DNA from: an uncultured Planctomycetaceae bacterium
Lineage (GTDB): Bacteria > Planctomycetota > Planctomycetia > Planctomycetales > Planctomycetaceae
DNA: 64,000 bases
Direction of reading: 5' to 3'
NCBI GenBank assembly: GCA_943787265.1
Contig: CALSLT010000014.1
Location: forward strand, 186,001-250,000
The notes beneath the pieces were generated by a model. That model was not told the origin of the DNA, did no database searches, and saw only the letters and a program-made list of their open reading frames with translations. Both the position numbers and the translations under genes were made by a program. Positions 46,621 to 54,544 of the stretch are shown here, in pieces; the first letter of the stretch is position 1, and each line of letters begins with the position of its first letter.

Positions 46621-48930
46621 CTACTCTGGCCGTTTCCAAGGGAGCAACTGTAGGTCGCTGCAGAATGGTGAGGCTGGCAGCCCGGCCTGGTTATAGAGAT
46701 TGGCATTGGATGGGGCTCCGCTGCACGCATAGCGGACGGCTCTGGGGTTTGTGACCGCGCTGCTACGAACGAGGACCGTTGAGCCATCGATCCTTCCTTT
46801 CGCGGGGTACCATTTGCCAGATTTATCTGCGATCTCAAAGTGGGCGAGCTCGTCGTCCGGTATTGGTTTCACCGAATTGAGACCGTCCTTGTGAGCGATC
46901 ATTAATCCGGCGTCAGCGTGTGTGAATTCGACCCGAATTCCATCGTTTTCAATCGTCGCGGACTTGAACAAAGGCCCGCTGAACGCAACTTTTTGTCCGT
47001 AGTCATTTGCCAGTGCCCATCGAGCGAGACGATTGCCGACATCGAGTTTGTTGGCCGGATGAATGTCAGTATCAGGCAGGTCGATCGTGACAGCCATCCC
47101 CGTGTGTTTAATGACGAGACTGCGGCGTTGTTCTTCACGCAGACGAATCCAGCCCGTGGCTGTTTCGCTGAAAGGCGGCAACTGTACAAAGTAGAAAGGA
47201 AGCTCTCGCCTCTCCCATTCGTCACGCCAGCCCTCAACGAGAGCCCGCATCTTTTGCTGATAGTTGCGAGGGTCTTCGCCGCGTCCGGCATTCGACTCGC
47301 CCTGGTACCAGACAAATCCCCGCACCGCGTAAGGAGCAATTGGCGCGACGCGGGCGTTAAAGATTCGTCCCGGCATTCCCGCCGTATTTCGAACGACCAC
47401 TCCCCCTGTAATTCCGGCAAGTTCATCGAGCTTGTTCTGCTCGGCAAGCGACAAAATGGGCCGCAGAGATTCATACTTTTCTAATTGTGATCGCGGTATG
47501 AATCCTTCGATCGGCTTACCACCCCACGATCCCTCAATGATGCCGACCGGTACTCCGAGTCCGGCGTGTAGCTTGCGAGCGAAAAAGTAAGCGACCGCGG
47601 ACTGTCGGCGTCGGTTTGCAGCAGTGTCGACCTGCCAGGCCGACATCTTCTGACGCTGTGTCAGCGGTTCAGGAGAATCAGGTTCGTCAATTCGGATTAC
47701 GCGAATATCGTCAGTACTGGGTGCCTCGATAATCTCTCGAAATGTCGGAATTTTTCGAGCACAGGCTTCGAGCGTCATCTGCATGTTTGATTGACCGCTC
47801 GCATACCACACTTCGCCGACCAGAACGTTCTGAAACTCCAGGCGTTGTGCTCCGGACTCGACAATGAATCTCTTGCCTTCGGCATCTGATTCGAGCGGCG
47901 TCAGGTCGAGTCGCCAAGAGCCATCGCGTGAAGCCTGAACGGTTTTTGATTGGCCGTCGAAATGGACGGTCACTTTTTCGCCAGCCGACGCCGTTCCCCA
48001 CACTGGCAACTTCACGCCCTGCTGCAGAACGGCATTGTCTGTGAAGACGTCGGCAACACGCAGATTCTGAACGCGAGGCACGGGTCGCGTCCCTTGCCCG
48101 ACCGGTGCGTCTTTTTGTCTGTACATCCCTTTTGGCATGTACCTGGCAACGTCGCGCAGCGCGATCACTGTGCATTTCTCGTCAGCAAGGTGCTGCAAGT
48201 AACGTTCAAATTTCTCGGGAGTCGTTGACACCCACGGATGAGGCGAGTCGGGAATGCCGTGGAAGGTCATGACAGCGATTTTGCCATCCCTTGCCAGCGC
48301 CGTTGCTTCGACAAACTGTTCGAAAGTGCTGCCCGGCTTGCCATCAAAGGCCTGTGGCATCAGCAGTGCGTCGTCCTTCGCAGGATCAAACGCACGAGCA
48401 CCGCCTGCTCGTGCGAACTGATACCCTCGGTCTTTCAACACCTTGACCGCAATGTCGCTGGTGGCATAACCGGGGTAGCAGAAGCTGACGGGCTTCGGAA
48501 TCTCGTGCGCGGCACATTGCTCCTCGATGTACGCCACATCCGAGTCGATCTGCCCTGGCGTTTGCCGAGTGACAGCGCTGTGCCGTCGTGTGTGGTTGCC
48601 AATTTCAAATCCCGACTTATGCAGTCCGCTGATCTGCTCCCAAGTCATGTAGTCTTTTTTATTAGTCGTGAAGTTGAAGCCTTCAGTGATAAAGAACGTC
48701 GCTCCGAAACCGAACTTCTTCAGGAGTGGGCCGACGTGCTTCGCATGACTGACTGCAGAATCATCAAACGTCAGAACAACGAGCTTGTCAGGAACTGCTA
48801 CCGGCTCGTTCGCCCGTTCCGCAACACTGCCGGAATCGGCAACGGATTCATCCGCTGAAATCTGACCGAGGCACGAAACTGCAAGCAGAACAGAAGTAAG
48901 TACACGACAACCTATCCGCAGTGAGTTCAT
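46621..48930 (-). CDS. Polysaccharide deacetylase/sialate O-acetylesterase fusion
   Basis: 769 residues from the ATG at 48930, followed by a signal peptide. The first half (about 45-280) is a NodB-type deacetylase: LTFDDSAVSHAKH (metal-binding Asp pair) and GNHTRRHSAV (His-x3-His). The second half is an SGNH-type acetylesterase: a jelly-roll start (VFTDNAVLQQGVKLPVWG), ASGQSNMQM with the nucleophile Ser, and WYQGESNA. Together it could remove both N- and O-acetyl groups from a polymer. The second half has a paralogue at 63702. Confidence 0.9.
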   Translation of the reverse strand: MNSLRIGCRVLTSVLLAVSCLGQISADESVADSGSVAERANEPVAVPDKLVVLTFDDSAVSHAKHVGPLLKKFGFGATFFITEGFNFTTNKKDYMTWEQISGLHKSGFEIGNHTRRHSAVTRQTPGQIDSDVAYIEEQCAAHEIPKPVSFCYPGYATSDIAVKVLKDRGYQFARAGGARAFDPAKDDALLMPQAFDGKPGSTFEQFVEATALARDGKIAVMTFHGIPDSPHPWVSTTPEKFERYLQHLADEKCTVIALRDVARYMPKGMYRQKDAPVGQGTRPVPRVQNLRVADVFTDNAVLQQGVKLPVWGTASAGEKVTVHFDGQSKTVQASRDGSWRLDLTPLESDAEGKRFIVESGAQRLEFQNVLVGEVWYASGQSNMQMTLEACARKIPTFREIIEAPSTDDIRVIRIDEPDSPEPLTQRQKMSAWQVDTAANRRRQSAVAYFFARKLHAGLGVPVGIIEGSWGGKPIEGFIPRSQLEKYESLRPILSLAEQNKLDELAGITGGVVVRNTAGMPGRIFNARVAPIAPYAVRGFVWYQGESNAGRGEDPRNYQQKMRALVEGWRDEWERRELPFYFVQLPPFSETATGWIRLREEQRRSLVIKHTGMAVTIDLPDTDIHPANKLDVGNRLARWALANDYGQKVAFSGPLFKSATIENDGIRVEFTHADAGLMIAHKDGLNSVKPIPDDELAHFEIADKSGKWYPAKGRIDGSTVLVRSSAVTNPRAVRYACSGAPSNANLYNQAGLPASPFCSDLQLLPWKRPE

Positions 48931-49034
48931 GAATCTGATCCTTCGATTGCACGAGCATGTGAGGCCACTGCCGCCACCCACTCCGTTGCAAATTTGTTGC
49001 TAAGCAGAGTTTTCGTCGTTGTGTCGCTGTTCTT

Positions 49035-51041
49035 TCACTTGCCATTCCTCGACTGAGGCCACGCGATGACTCGCTTCCCTGCTGAATCAAGCAGCGTCAG
49101 ACCGGAAATAGTCGCTTTGCTGACACCGTCACCGACGTCGAGTCGCAATTGGTAGATCCGTTGCTCGGTCGACAGCCGCAGGTCTGTGTCATGCCATTTC
49201 CCGTCAGCGTCAACCGCGAACTCGATCCGCTCTCCTTTCGGAAGAATCGTTTTCGGATCGGTTGTGTAGAACAACTCGCCGCCGCCCTTTGTTCCGCCTT
49301 GCAGCCGGAACGCAAGACGGTACGGCCCCACCGGCATGTCACGACCTCGCAAATCCATTGCGATGCCCGGATCATCGCCGCTGAACTCGAGACGCAGCTC
49401 GCCGTCCACAATCGCGATCTTTGTGTTCTTCCGAGCTCTGATTCGATTCGCAGGACCACGACGTCCTGCTACGCGGTTTGGCTTACCGGTAGCGGAACCA
49501 GGCCCGCCGTCAAACTTCGTCCATTCCGGATGACGATGCAGCAGCTTCGCGTCGATAGTCGTTGCGTACGACTTGGGCGATGCGTGTAGAACGGTTTTTG
49601 TCATCTCCGTCCACGTGTCGATCATTTTCTGAAGTCGCTCAGGTTCCGCTTCGGCGAGATTGTTCAGCTCGGTGCGATCTTTGGCGACGTTGTAAAGCTC
49701 CCAGGCTTCTCTTCGGAAACTCACGGCCTTCCAGTCGCCGTCCCGCAAGCCTCGGTCACTCGAGAACAGCAGATGTATCGGCGTCCGTCTTCCCAATGAA
49801 TCGCCATCGAAGACAGGTTTCAAAGATACGCCAGATACGGGACGCAACTGACGCTCGGGCCATGCCTGCGGTATCTCGCATTGAGAAATGTCGGCCAACG
49901 TCGGCAGAACATCAATCAGATGAGCTGGCTCATGAACAATATCGCCAGAGCCAGTCTTCAAACCTGCCGGCCAGTGAACGATCGCCGGAGTGGCGATGCC
50001 GCCTTCGAACTGGTTCTGTTTGTAGTAGCGAAATGGACTGTTCCTCGCCCACGACCAGCCTGTCGAATCTGCCAGCGCGATGTCACCGTTAGTTGGCTCG
50101 ACATCGAGCAACGGCATCCGTCGGTCGTACGGACATGCACCATTGTCAGACACAAATAGAATCAACGTGTTGTCTAACTCGCCATTCGCACGCAGGTCTG
50201 CAACCAGACGTCCCACTTCCTGGTCGACTCGATCGATCATCGCAGCCAGCGTCGTCATCCGATTGGCTTCGTATCCCTGACGCCAGGTCTCCATCGCCTC
50301 CCACGCCGGCAGATGCTCCGGACGAGGGCTCGCCTTGAGGTCTTTCGGCAGCAGCCCGATGTTCTTCTGCTTGGCAACACGAGCCGCTCGAACAACATCC
50401 CACCCCTTGTCGTACCGCCCTTTGTATTTCGCATAGTCATCCGGCAGCGCGTGCAGCGGTGCGTGCGGAGCGTTAAACGCGACATACAGATACCAGGGTT
50501 TTCCGGAAGCACGTGCGTCTTTGAGAAACTTCAGCCCAAAGTCGACGTTGGCGACCGTCGTATAGAATCCGCTGTTCGGAACCTGCCATGCGGCACCGTT
50601 CAGCCGAAACGTGTTGTCGCCCTTGAAGAAATTGCACGCGCCGCTGAGATGACCGAAATATCTGTTGAACCCGAAGTCGGTCGGTTCACGCTTCAGGTGC
50701 CACTTGCCGGTCATCGCCGTGAAGTAACCACCATTTCCGAGCACTTCCGCCGAGGTCACGGCATGACTCATCGCGGTGTCGCCAGCGGCAATGCAATACT
50801 GCCCCGTCAGCAAAGAGACCCGCGACGAGTGACACTTTGCTGTGTTGTAGAACTGAGAAAACCGCAGGCCATCACTCGCCAGTGCGTCCAGGTGTGGCGT
50901 TTCGATTTCGCTTCCGTAGCAACCAAGATCTGAGAAGCCCATGTCGTCGGCCATGATGACGACAATGTTCGGGCGATCGGCCGCATCGATTGAAGAGAGC
51001 AATAACAGAAACAATCCGATCGAAGTCAGTAGACGATTCAT
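49035..51041 (-). CDS. Secreted sulfatase with C-terminal beta domain
   Basis: 668 residues, ATG at 51041. Signal peptide, then RPNIVVIMADDMG (metal site) and the formylglycine motif C70-H-S-S-R, where the usual Pro or Ala at the third position is Ser. Later FVSDNGACPYD and ELYNVAKDRTELNN fit a type I sulfatase. About 150 residues after the catalytic domain form an extra beta-rich module (LRLEFSGDDPGIAMDL to the end) that may bind polysaccharide. Whether the altered motif is still matured cannot be read from sequence. Confidence 0.92.
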   Translation of the reverse strand: MNRLLTSIGLFLLLLSSIDAADRPNIVVIMADDMGFSDLGCYGSEIETPHLDALASDGLRFSQFYNTAKCHSSRVSLLTGQYCIAAGDTAMSHAVTSAEVLGNGGYFTAMTGKWHLKREPTDFGFNRYFGHLSGACNFFKGDNTFRLNGAAWQVPNSGFYTTVANVDFGLKFLKDARASGKPWYLYVAFNAPHAPLHALPDDYAKYKGRYDKGWDVVRAARVAKQKNIGLLPKDLKASPRPEHLPAWEAMETWRQGYEANRMTTLAAMIDRVDQEVGRLVADLRANGELDNTLILFVSDNGACPYDRRMPLLDVEPTNGDIALADSTGWSWARNSPFRYYKQNQFEGGIATPAIVHWPAGLKTGSGDIVHEPAHLIDVLPTLADISQCEIPQAWPERQLRPVSGVSLKPVFDGDSLGRRTPIHLLFSSDRGLRDGDWKAVSFRREAWELYNVAKDRTELNNLAEAEPERLQKMIDTWTEMTKTVLHASPKSYATTIDAKLLHRHPEWTKFDGGPGSATGKPNRVAGRRGPANRIRARKNTKIAIVDGELRLEFSGDDPGIAMDLRGRDMPVGPYRLAFRLQGGTKGGGELFYTTDPKTILPKGERIEFAVDADGKWHDTDLRLSTEQRIYQLRLDVGDGVSKATISGLTLLDSAGKRVIAWPQSRNGK

Positions 51042-51229
51042 TCTGATGAAACCATTCGAAGTCGAGGGTCGGTAAATGTTCTTGTCGTAGTCCGGCGAAG
51101 ATTTCCCACCAAAACACGCGAAGTAAGGACCAGTCTACCTGACTGACCGGGTTGACACCGCTCCGAGGGAATTTTCCAGTCTGGCCGTTATCATCTGTGG
51201 CTTGAACCACAGATAAAAATGGAGAACCG

Positions 51230-52906
51230 ATGAACGACCAACTGCCGACATCACTCGCCTGCCACATGTTGTCATTTGCTCTGGTCATGACGACCAGTTT
51301 TTCCACCTTGCTTGCGCAACAGCCGGCGAAGTCAAAGTCAGCTCGGCCGAAACCCAAAGCCGTCCGACCAGAACGTTACGACGCGTCGGTCCCCAAACCG
51401 ACCGTCGCTGGTGTTCGCTACGGCGATCATGAACGGCACATCCTCGACTTCTGGAAAGCTGAATCATCCACTCCAACGCCGCTCGTGTTCATTATTCACG
51501 GCGGTGGGTGGCAGGGCGGTTCGAAAGAACGTGCTCAACGCTTTGCCGACGTCGCCGCACTTCTGAAGGCTGGAATCTCGGTGACCGCTCTCAACTATCG
51601 GTATGTCCGACAGGGTGTCGAGGTCGGCATTAAGCCTCCCGTGAAAGCCCCGTTGCACGACGCTGCTCGGGCGTTGCAATTTGTTCGCAGCAAAGCAAAC
51701 GAATGGAATATCGACAAAGAACGGATCGGTGCAGCTGGCGGCTCGGCCGGAGCGTGTTCCAGTTTGTGGCTGGCGTTTCACGACGATCTGGCTGACTCGA
51801 AGAACGACGATCCGGTGGCTCGCGAATCAACAAGGTTGTGGTGCGCTGCCGTCGTCGGTGCCCAAACCACACTCGACCCGAAACAAATGAAAGAGTGGAC
51901 GCCCAACAGCAAGTACGGCGGACACGCTTTCGGACTGCTGGGATTCACAAAGTTTCTCGCCGAGCGTGAAAACATCCTGCCGTGGATCGCCGAGTATTCA
52001 CCCTACGCCCTTGTATCAAAAGACGACCCACCGGTTTATCTCATCTACTCCGCTCCGCCTGCCCTTGGCAAGGACCAGCGAGACCCGACGCACACGTCCA
52101 ACTTCGGCGTGAAACTCAAAGAGCACTGCACGACGATCGGTGTCGACTGTGAACTCGTCTATCCGAACGCTCCAGATGTGAAACACAAAAGTCCAACGGA
52201 CTATCTGATCAAAACGCTTAAATCGAAAAAGCGATCCGCCGCCGCGTCAGCGACAGCGGGCCATCTGACCAGGAAAATTGAAGGCTGGACAGTACTCATT
52301 AGCGAGCGACTTCTTGAGGACGAAAAAGCGGCGACAGAACGAGCACTGGAACTGCTGACCGTTCAGCTTCGGGAGATTACTCGCGTCGTGCCTGCAACGG
52401 CTGTTACCGAGCTGCGTAAAGTGCCGCTCTGGTTTTCTCCAGAATATCCCGGCACACGACAACGGGCAGAATACCATCCCGGCGCGGGCTGGCTTCGCGA
52501 CAACAAACGTAATCCAGCAATGGCAAAGGCCGTCGAATTCACCAATGTCCGCATCTTTGAACGTGAAACGAAGAGGATGCCAAACTTCGCACTGCACGAA
52601 CTCGCACACGCCTATCATGACCGAGTCCTGGCCAGAGGCTTCGGCAATGAAACAATCAAGGCTGCCTTCGAAAACGCCAAAGAAAAAGGTCTCTACGAGA
52701 AGGTCGAACAACGATTCGGCGACGGCCGCTCGGCCACAGTTCGTGCATACGCCATTACGAATCCGATGGAGTATTTCGCCGAATGCACCGAAGCATATTT
52801 CTCGACAAACGACTTCTTCCCGTTCACGAAGAAGCAACTCGAGAAGCACGACCCCAAAATCTTCGCACAACTGAAGACACTTTGGTCAGGCACCGTCGAT
52901 AAATAG
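51230..52906 (+). CDS. Alpha/beta hydrolase fused to a zinc metalloprotease domain
   Basis: 558 residues, ATG at 51230 with GGAGA upstream; signal peptide. Residues about 50-330 form an esterase-like alpha/beta hydrolase (FIIHGGGWQGGSKE; nucleophile Ser in GGSAGACSS). From about 350 a second domain carries HELAH at residues 456-460 and a downstream acidic helix with E518 in YFAECTEAYF, the H-E-x-x-H plus distal Glu arrangement of gluzincin metallopeptidases (anthrax-lethal-factor-like). So one protein would hold an esterase and a peptidase. Secreted; substrates unknown. The stop ends 47 bases before the gluconolactonase start. Confidence 0.85.
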   Translation: MNDQLPTSLACHMLSFALVMTTSFSTLLAQQPAKSKSARPKPKAVRPERYDASVPKPTVAGVRYGDHERHILDFWKAESSTPTPLVFIIHGGGWQGGSKERAQRFADVAALLKAGISVTALNYRYVRQGVEVGIKPPVKAPLHDAARALQFVRSKANEWNIDKERIGAAGGSAGACSSLWLAFHDDLADSKNDDPVARESTRLWCAAVVGAQTTLDPKQMKEWTPNSKYGGHAFGLLGFTKFLAERENILPWIAEYSPYALVSKDDPPVYLIYSAPPALGKDQRDPTHTSNFGVKLKEHCTTIGVDCELVYPNAPDVKHKSPTDYLIKTLKSKKRSAAASATAGHLTRKIEGWTVLISERLLEDEKAATERALELLTVQLREITRVVPATAVTELRKVPLWFSPEYPGTRQRAEYHPGAGWLRDNKRNPAMAKAVEFTNVRIFERETKRMPNFALHELAHAYHDRVLARGFGNETIKAAFENAKEKGLYEKVEQRFGDGRSATVRAYAITNPMEYFAECTEAYFSTNDFFPFTKKQLEKHDPKIFAQLKTLWSGTVDK

Positions 52907-52953
52907 TGCGACGGCAAGCGATCACCCACGGTCACATTCAAGGACAGGCCAGC

Positions 52954-53970
52954 ATGAACATCCACCGAAGAGGCTTTCTCGCAAGCAGCGCAATTTCCGC
53001 GTTCGCACTTACGTCCCCTCTCCGAGCTGATTGGGAGCCGAGCCAGCGTTACCCGGACCCACGTATCCGGGCGTTGGACAAGAGCTTCATGAAGTATCGC
53101 TTGAGTCTGGCCAAGGTCGAACGCATTGCCACCGGAATGCGATGGAGTGAGGGCCCAGTCTGGTTTGGTGACGGGCGATACCTATTGTGGAGCGATATCC
53201 CCAACAACCAGATCATGAAGTGGGAAGAAGAAACCGGAGCGGTCAGCGTCTTCCGCAAGCCATCCAACAACTCGAACGGCAACACACGTGATCGCCAGGG
53301 GCGTCTCGTCACCTGCGAACATGACACGCGGCGAGTCACCCGAACCGAATACGACGGGTCGATCACCGTCATCGCTGATGAGTTTGAGGGCAAACCGCTC
53401 AATTCGCCAAACGACATCGTGTGTCGATCCGATGGTTCGCTCTGGTTCACCGATCCCCCGTTCGGCATTCTTGGATTTTACGAAGGCCACAAGGCAAAGC
53501 AAGAACTGCCGACCAATGTCTATCGATGGGATCCGGCCACGAACGAAGTGAAGGTTGTGGCCGGCGACATTAATCGCCCAAACGGACTCGCGTTCTCCCC
53601 GGATGAATCGACGCTGTACATCGTCGAAGCCGGAGTTTCTCCTCGTGTCCTGAGAGCCTACGACGTCACGAAGGAAGGAACGCAACTGACAAACGGGCGA
53701 ACGTTCCTGTCTGCCGACGATGGCGGAACGCCGGACGGATTTCGCGTCGACGTCGATGGCAACCTGTGGGTTGGCTGGGGCATGGGACAGGAAGGCCTGG
53801 ATGGAGTTTCCGTCTTCAACAAGGATGGCAAACTCATCGGTCGCATCGACCTGCCTGAAAGATGCGGCAACGTCTGTTTCGGCGGGCGACATCGCAATCG
53901 ACTCTTCATGTGCGGCAGCACTTCCGTGTACTCACTGTTTGTGAATACACAGGGAGTCGCTGGGGGTTGA
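52954..53970 (+). CDS. SMP-30/gluconolactonase family protein, Tat leader
   Basis: 338 residues from the ATG at 52954 (AGGACAGG upstream; the longer frame to 52906 is an overlap artefact). Tat-type leader HRRGFLASSAIS. The beta-propeller lactonase features are clear: EGPVWFGDGRYLLWSDIPN, SPNDIVCRSDGSLWFTDPP and NGLAFSPDESTLYI, with the metal-binding Glu, Asn and Asp of the family. It should hydrolyse sugar lactones outside the cytoplasm. Part of the carbohydrate locus. Confidence 0.92.
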   Translation: MNIHRRGFLASSAISAFALTSPLRADWEPSQRYPDPRIRALDKSFMKYRLSLAKVERIATGMRWSEGPVWFGDGRYLLWSDIPNNQIMKWEEETGAVSVFRKPSNNSNGNTRDRQGRLVTCEHDTRRVTRTEYDGSITVIADEFEGKPLNSPNDIVCRSDGSLWFTDPPFGILGFYEGHKAKQELPTNVYRWDPATNEVKVVAGDINRPNGLAFSPDESTLYIVEAGVSPRVLRAYDVTKEGTQLTNGRTFLSADDGGTPDGFRVDVDGNLWVGWGMGQEGLDGVSVFNKDGKLIGRIDLPERCGNVCFGGRHRNRLFMCGSTSVYSLFVNTQGVAGG

Positions 53971-53994
53971 GCCAGCGAAAGGAAAAGGGCATCC

Positions 53995-54504
53995 ATGTTT
54001 CTACGCTGGTTACAAGCTGTCGTGCTGCTGCCGGGCACGGTGCTGGTCGCCGTTCCCGCTGCGATTCTGCACTTCTCAGCCCCATCTCTGCGAGATGTCA
54101 TGGCAGAGCCCGGCTCACTGCGATTTGTTCTCGCGTTCGCCGTCTCCGTGCCGGGACTGATTCTCGCCGGTTGGACGATGTCACTGTTTATTCGCTTTGG
54201 TGACGGAACAGCCGCCCCGTGGGACCCGCCTCAAAAGTTGGTCGTTCGCGGGCCGTACCAGCACGTCAGAAATCCGATGATCAGCGGCGTCCTGTTTCTT
54301 CTGATCTCCGAATCGTTGCTGTTCGACGTGCCTGGGCTGCTAATCTGGACCACCGTCTTCTTCGTCGGCAACTCCGTATATTTTCCGCTGGTCGAAGAAC
54401 CAGGTCTCCGAACACGTTTTGGCGACGACTACAAAGTATACTTTGCGAATGTCGGCCGATGGATTCCCAGACTGACGCCGTGGTCGCTCGACAAAGATCG
54501 CTGA
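53995..54504 (+). CDS. Isoprenylcysteine/phospholipid methyltransferase-like (ICMT/PEMT) membrane protein
   Basis: 169 residues, ATG at 53995, four to five membrane helices. GPYQHVRNPMISGVLFLLISES and the C-terminal EEPGLRTRFGDDYKVYFANVGRWIPRL are the conserved SAM-binding and catalytic blocks of small membrane methyltransferases. The substrate could be a lipid or a small hydrophobic thiol/amine. 24 bases after the gluconolactonase stop, likely same transcript; the link to sugar metabolism is unclear. Confidence 0.88.
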   Translation: MFLRWLQAVVLLPGTVLVAVPAAILHFSAPSLRDVMAEPGSLRFVLAFAVSVPGLILAGWTMSLFIRFGDGTAAPWDPPQKLVVRGPYQHVRNPMISGVLFLLISESLLFDVPGLLIWTTVFFVGNSVYFPLVEEPGLRTRFGDDYKVYFANVGRWIPRLTPWSLDKDR

Positions 54505-54544
54505 TTACGAAAATCGTGTACCGCCTCATTGAAAAGTAAGTTTA

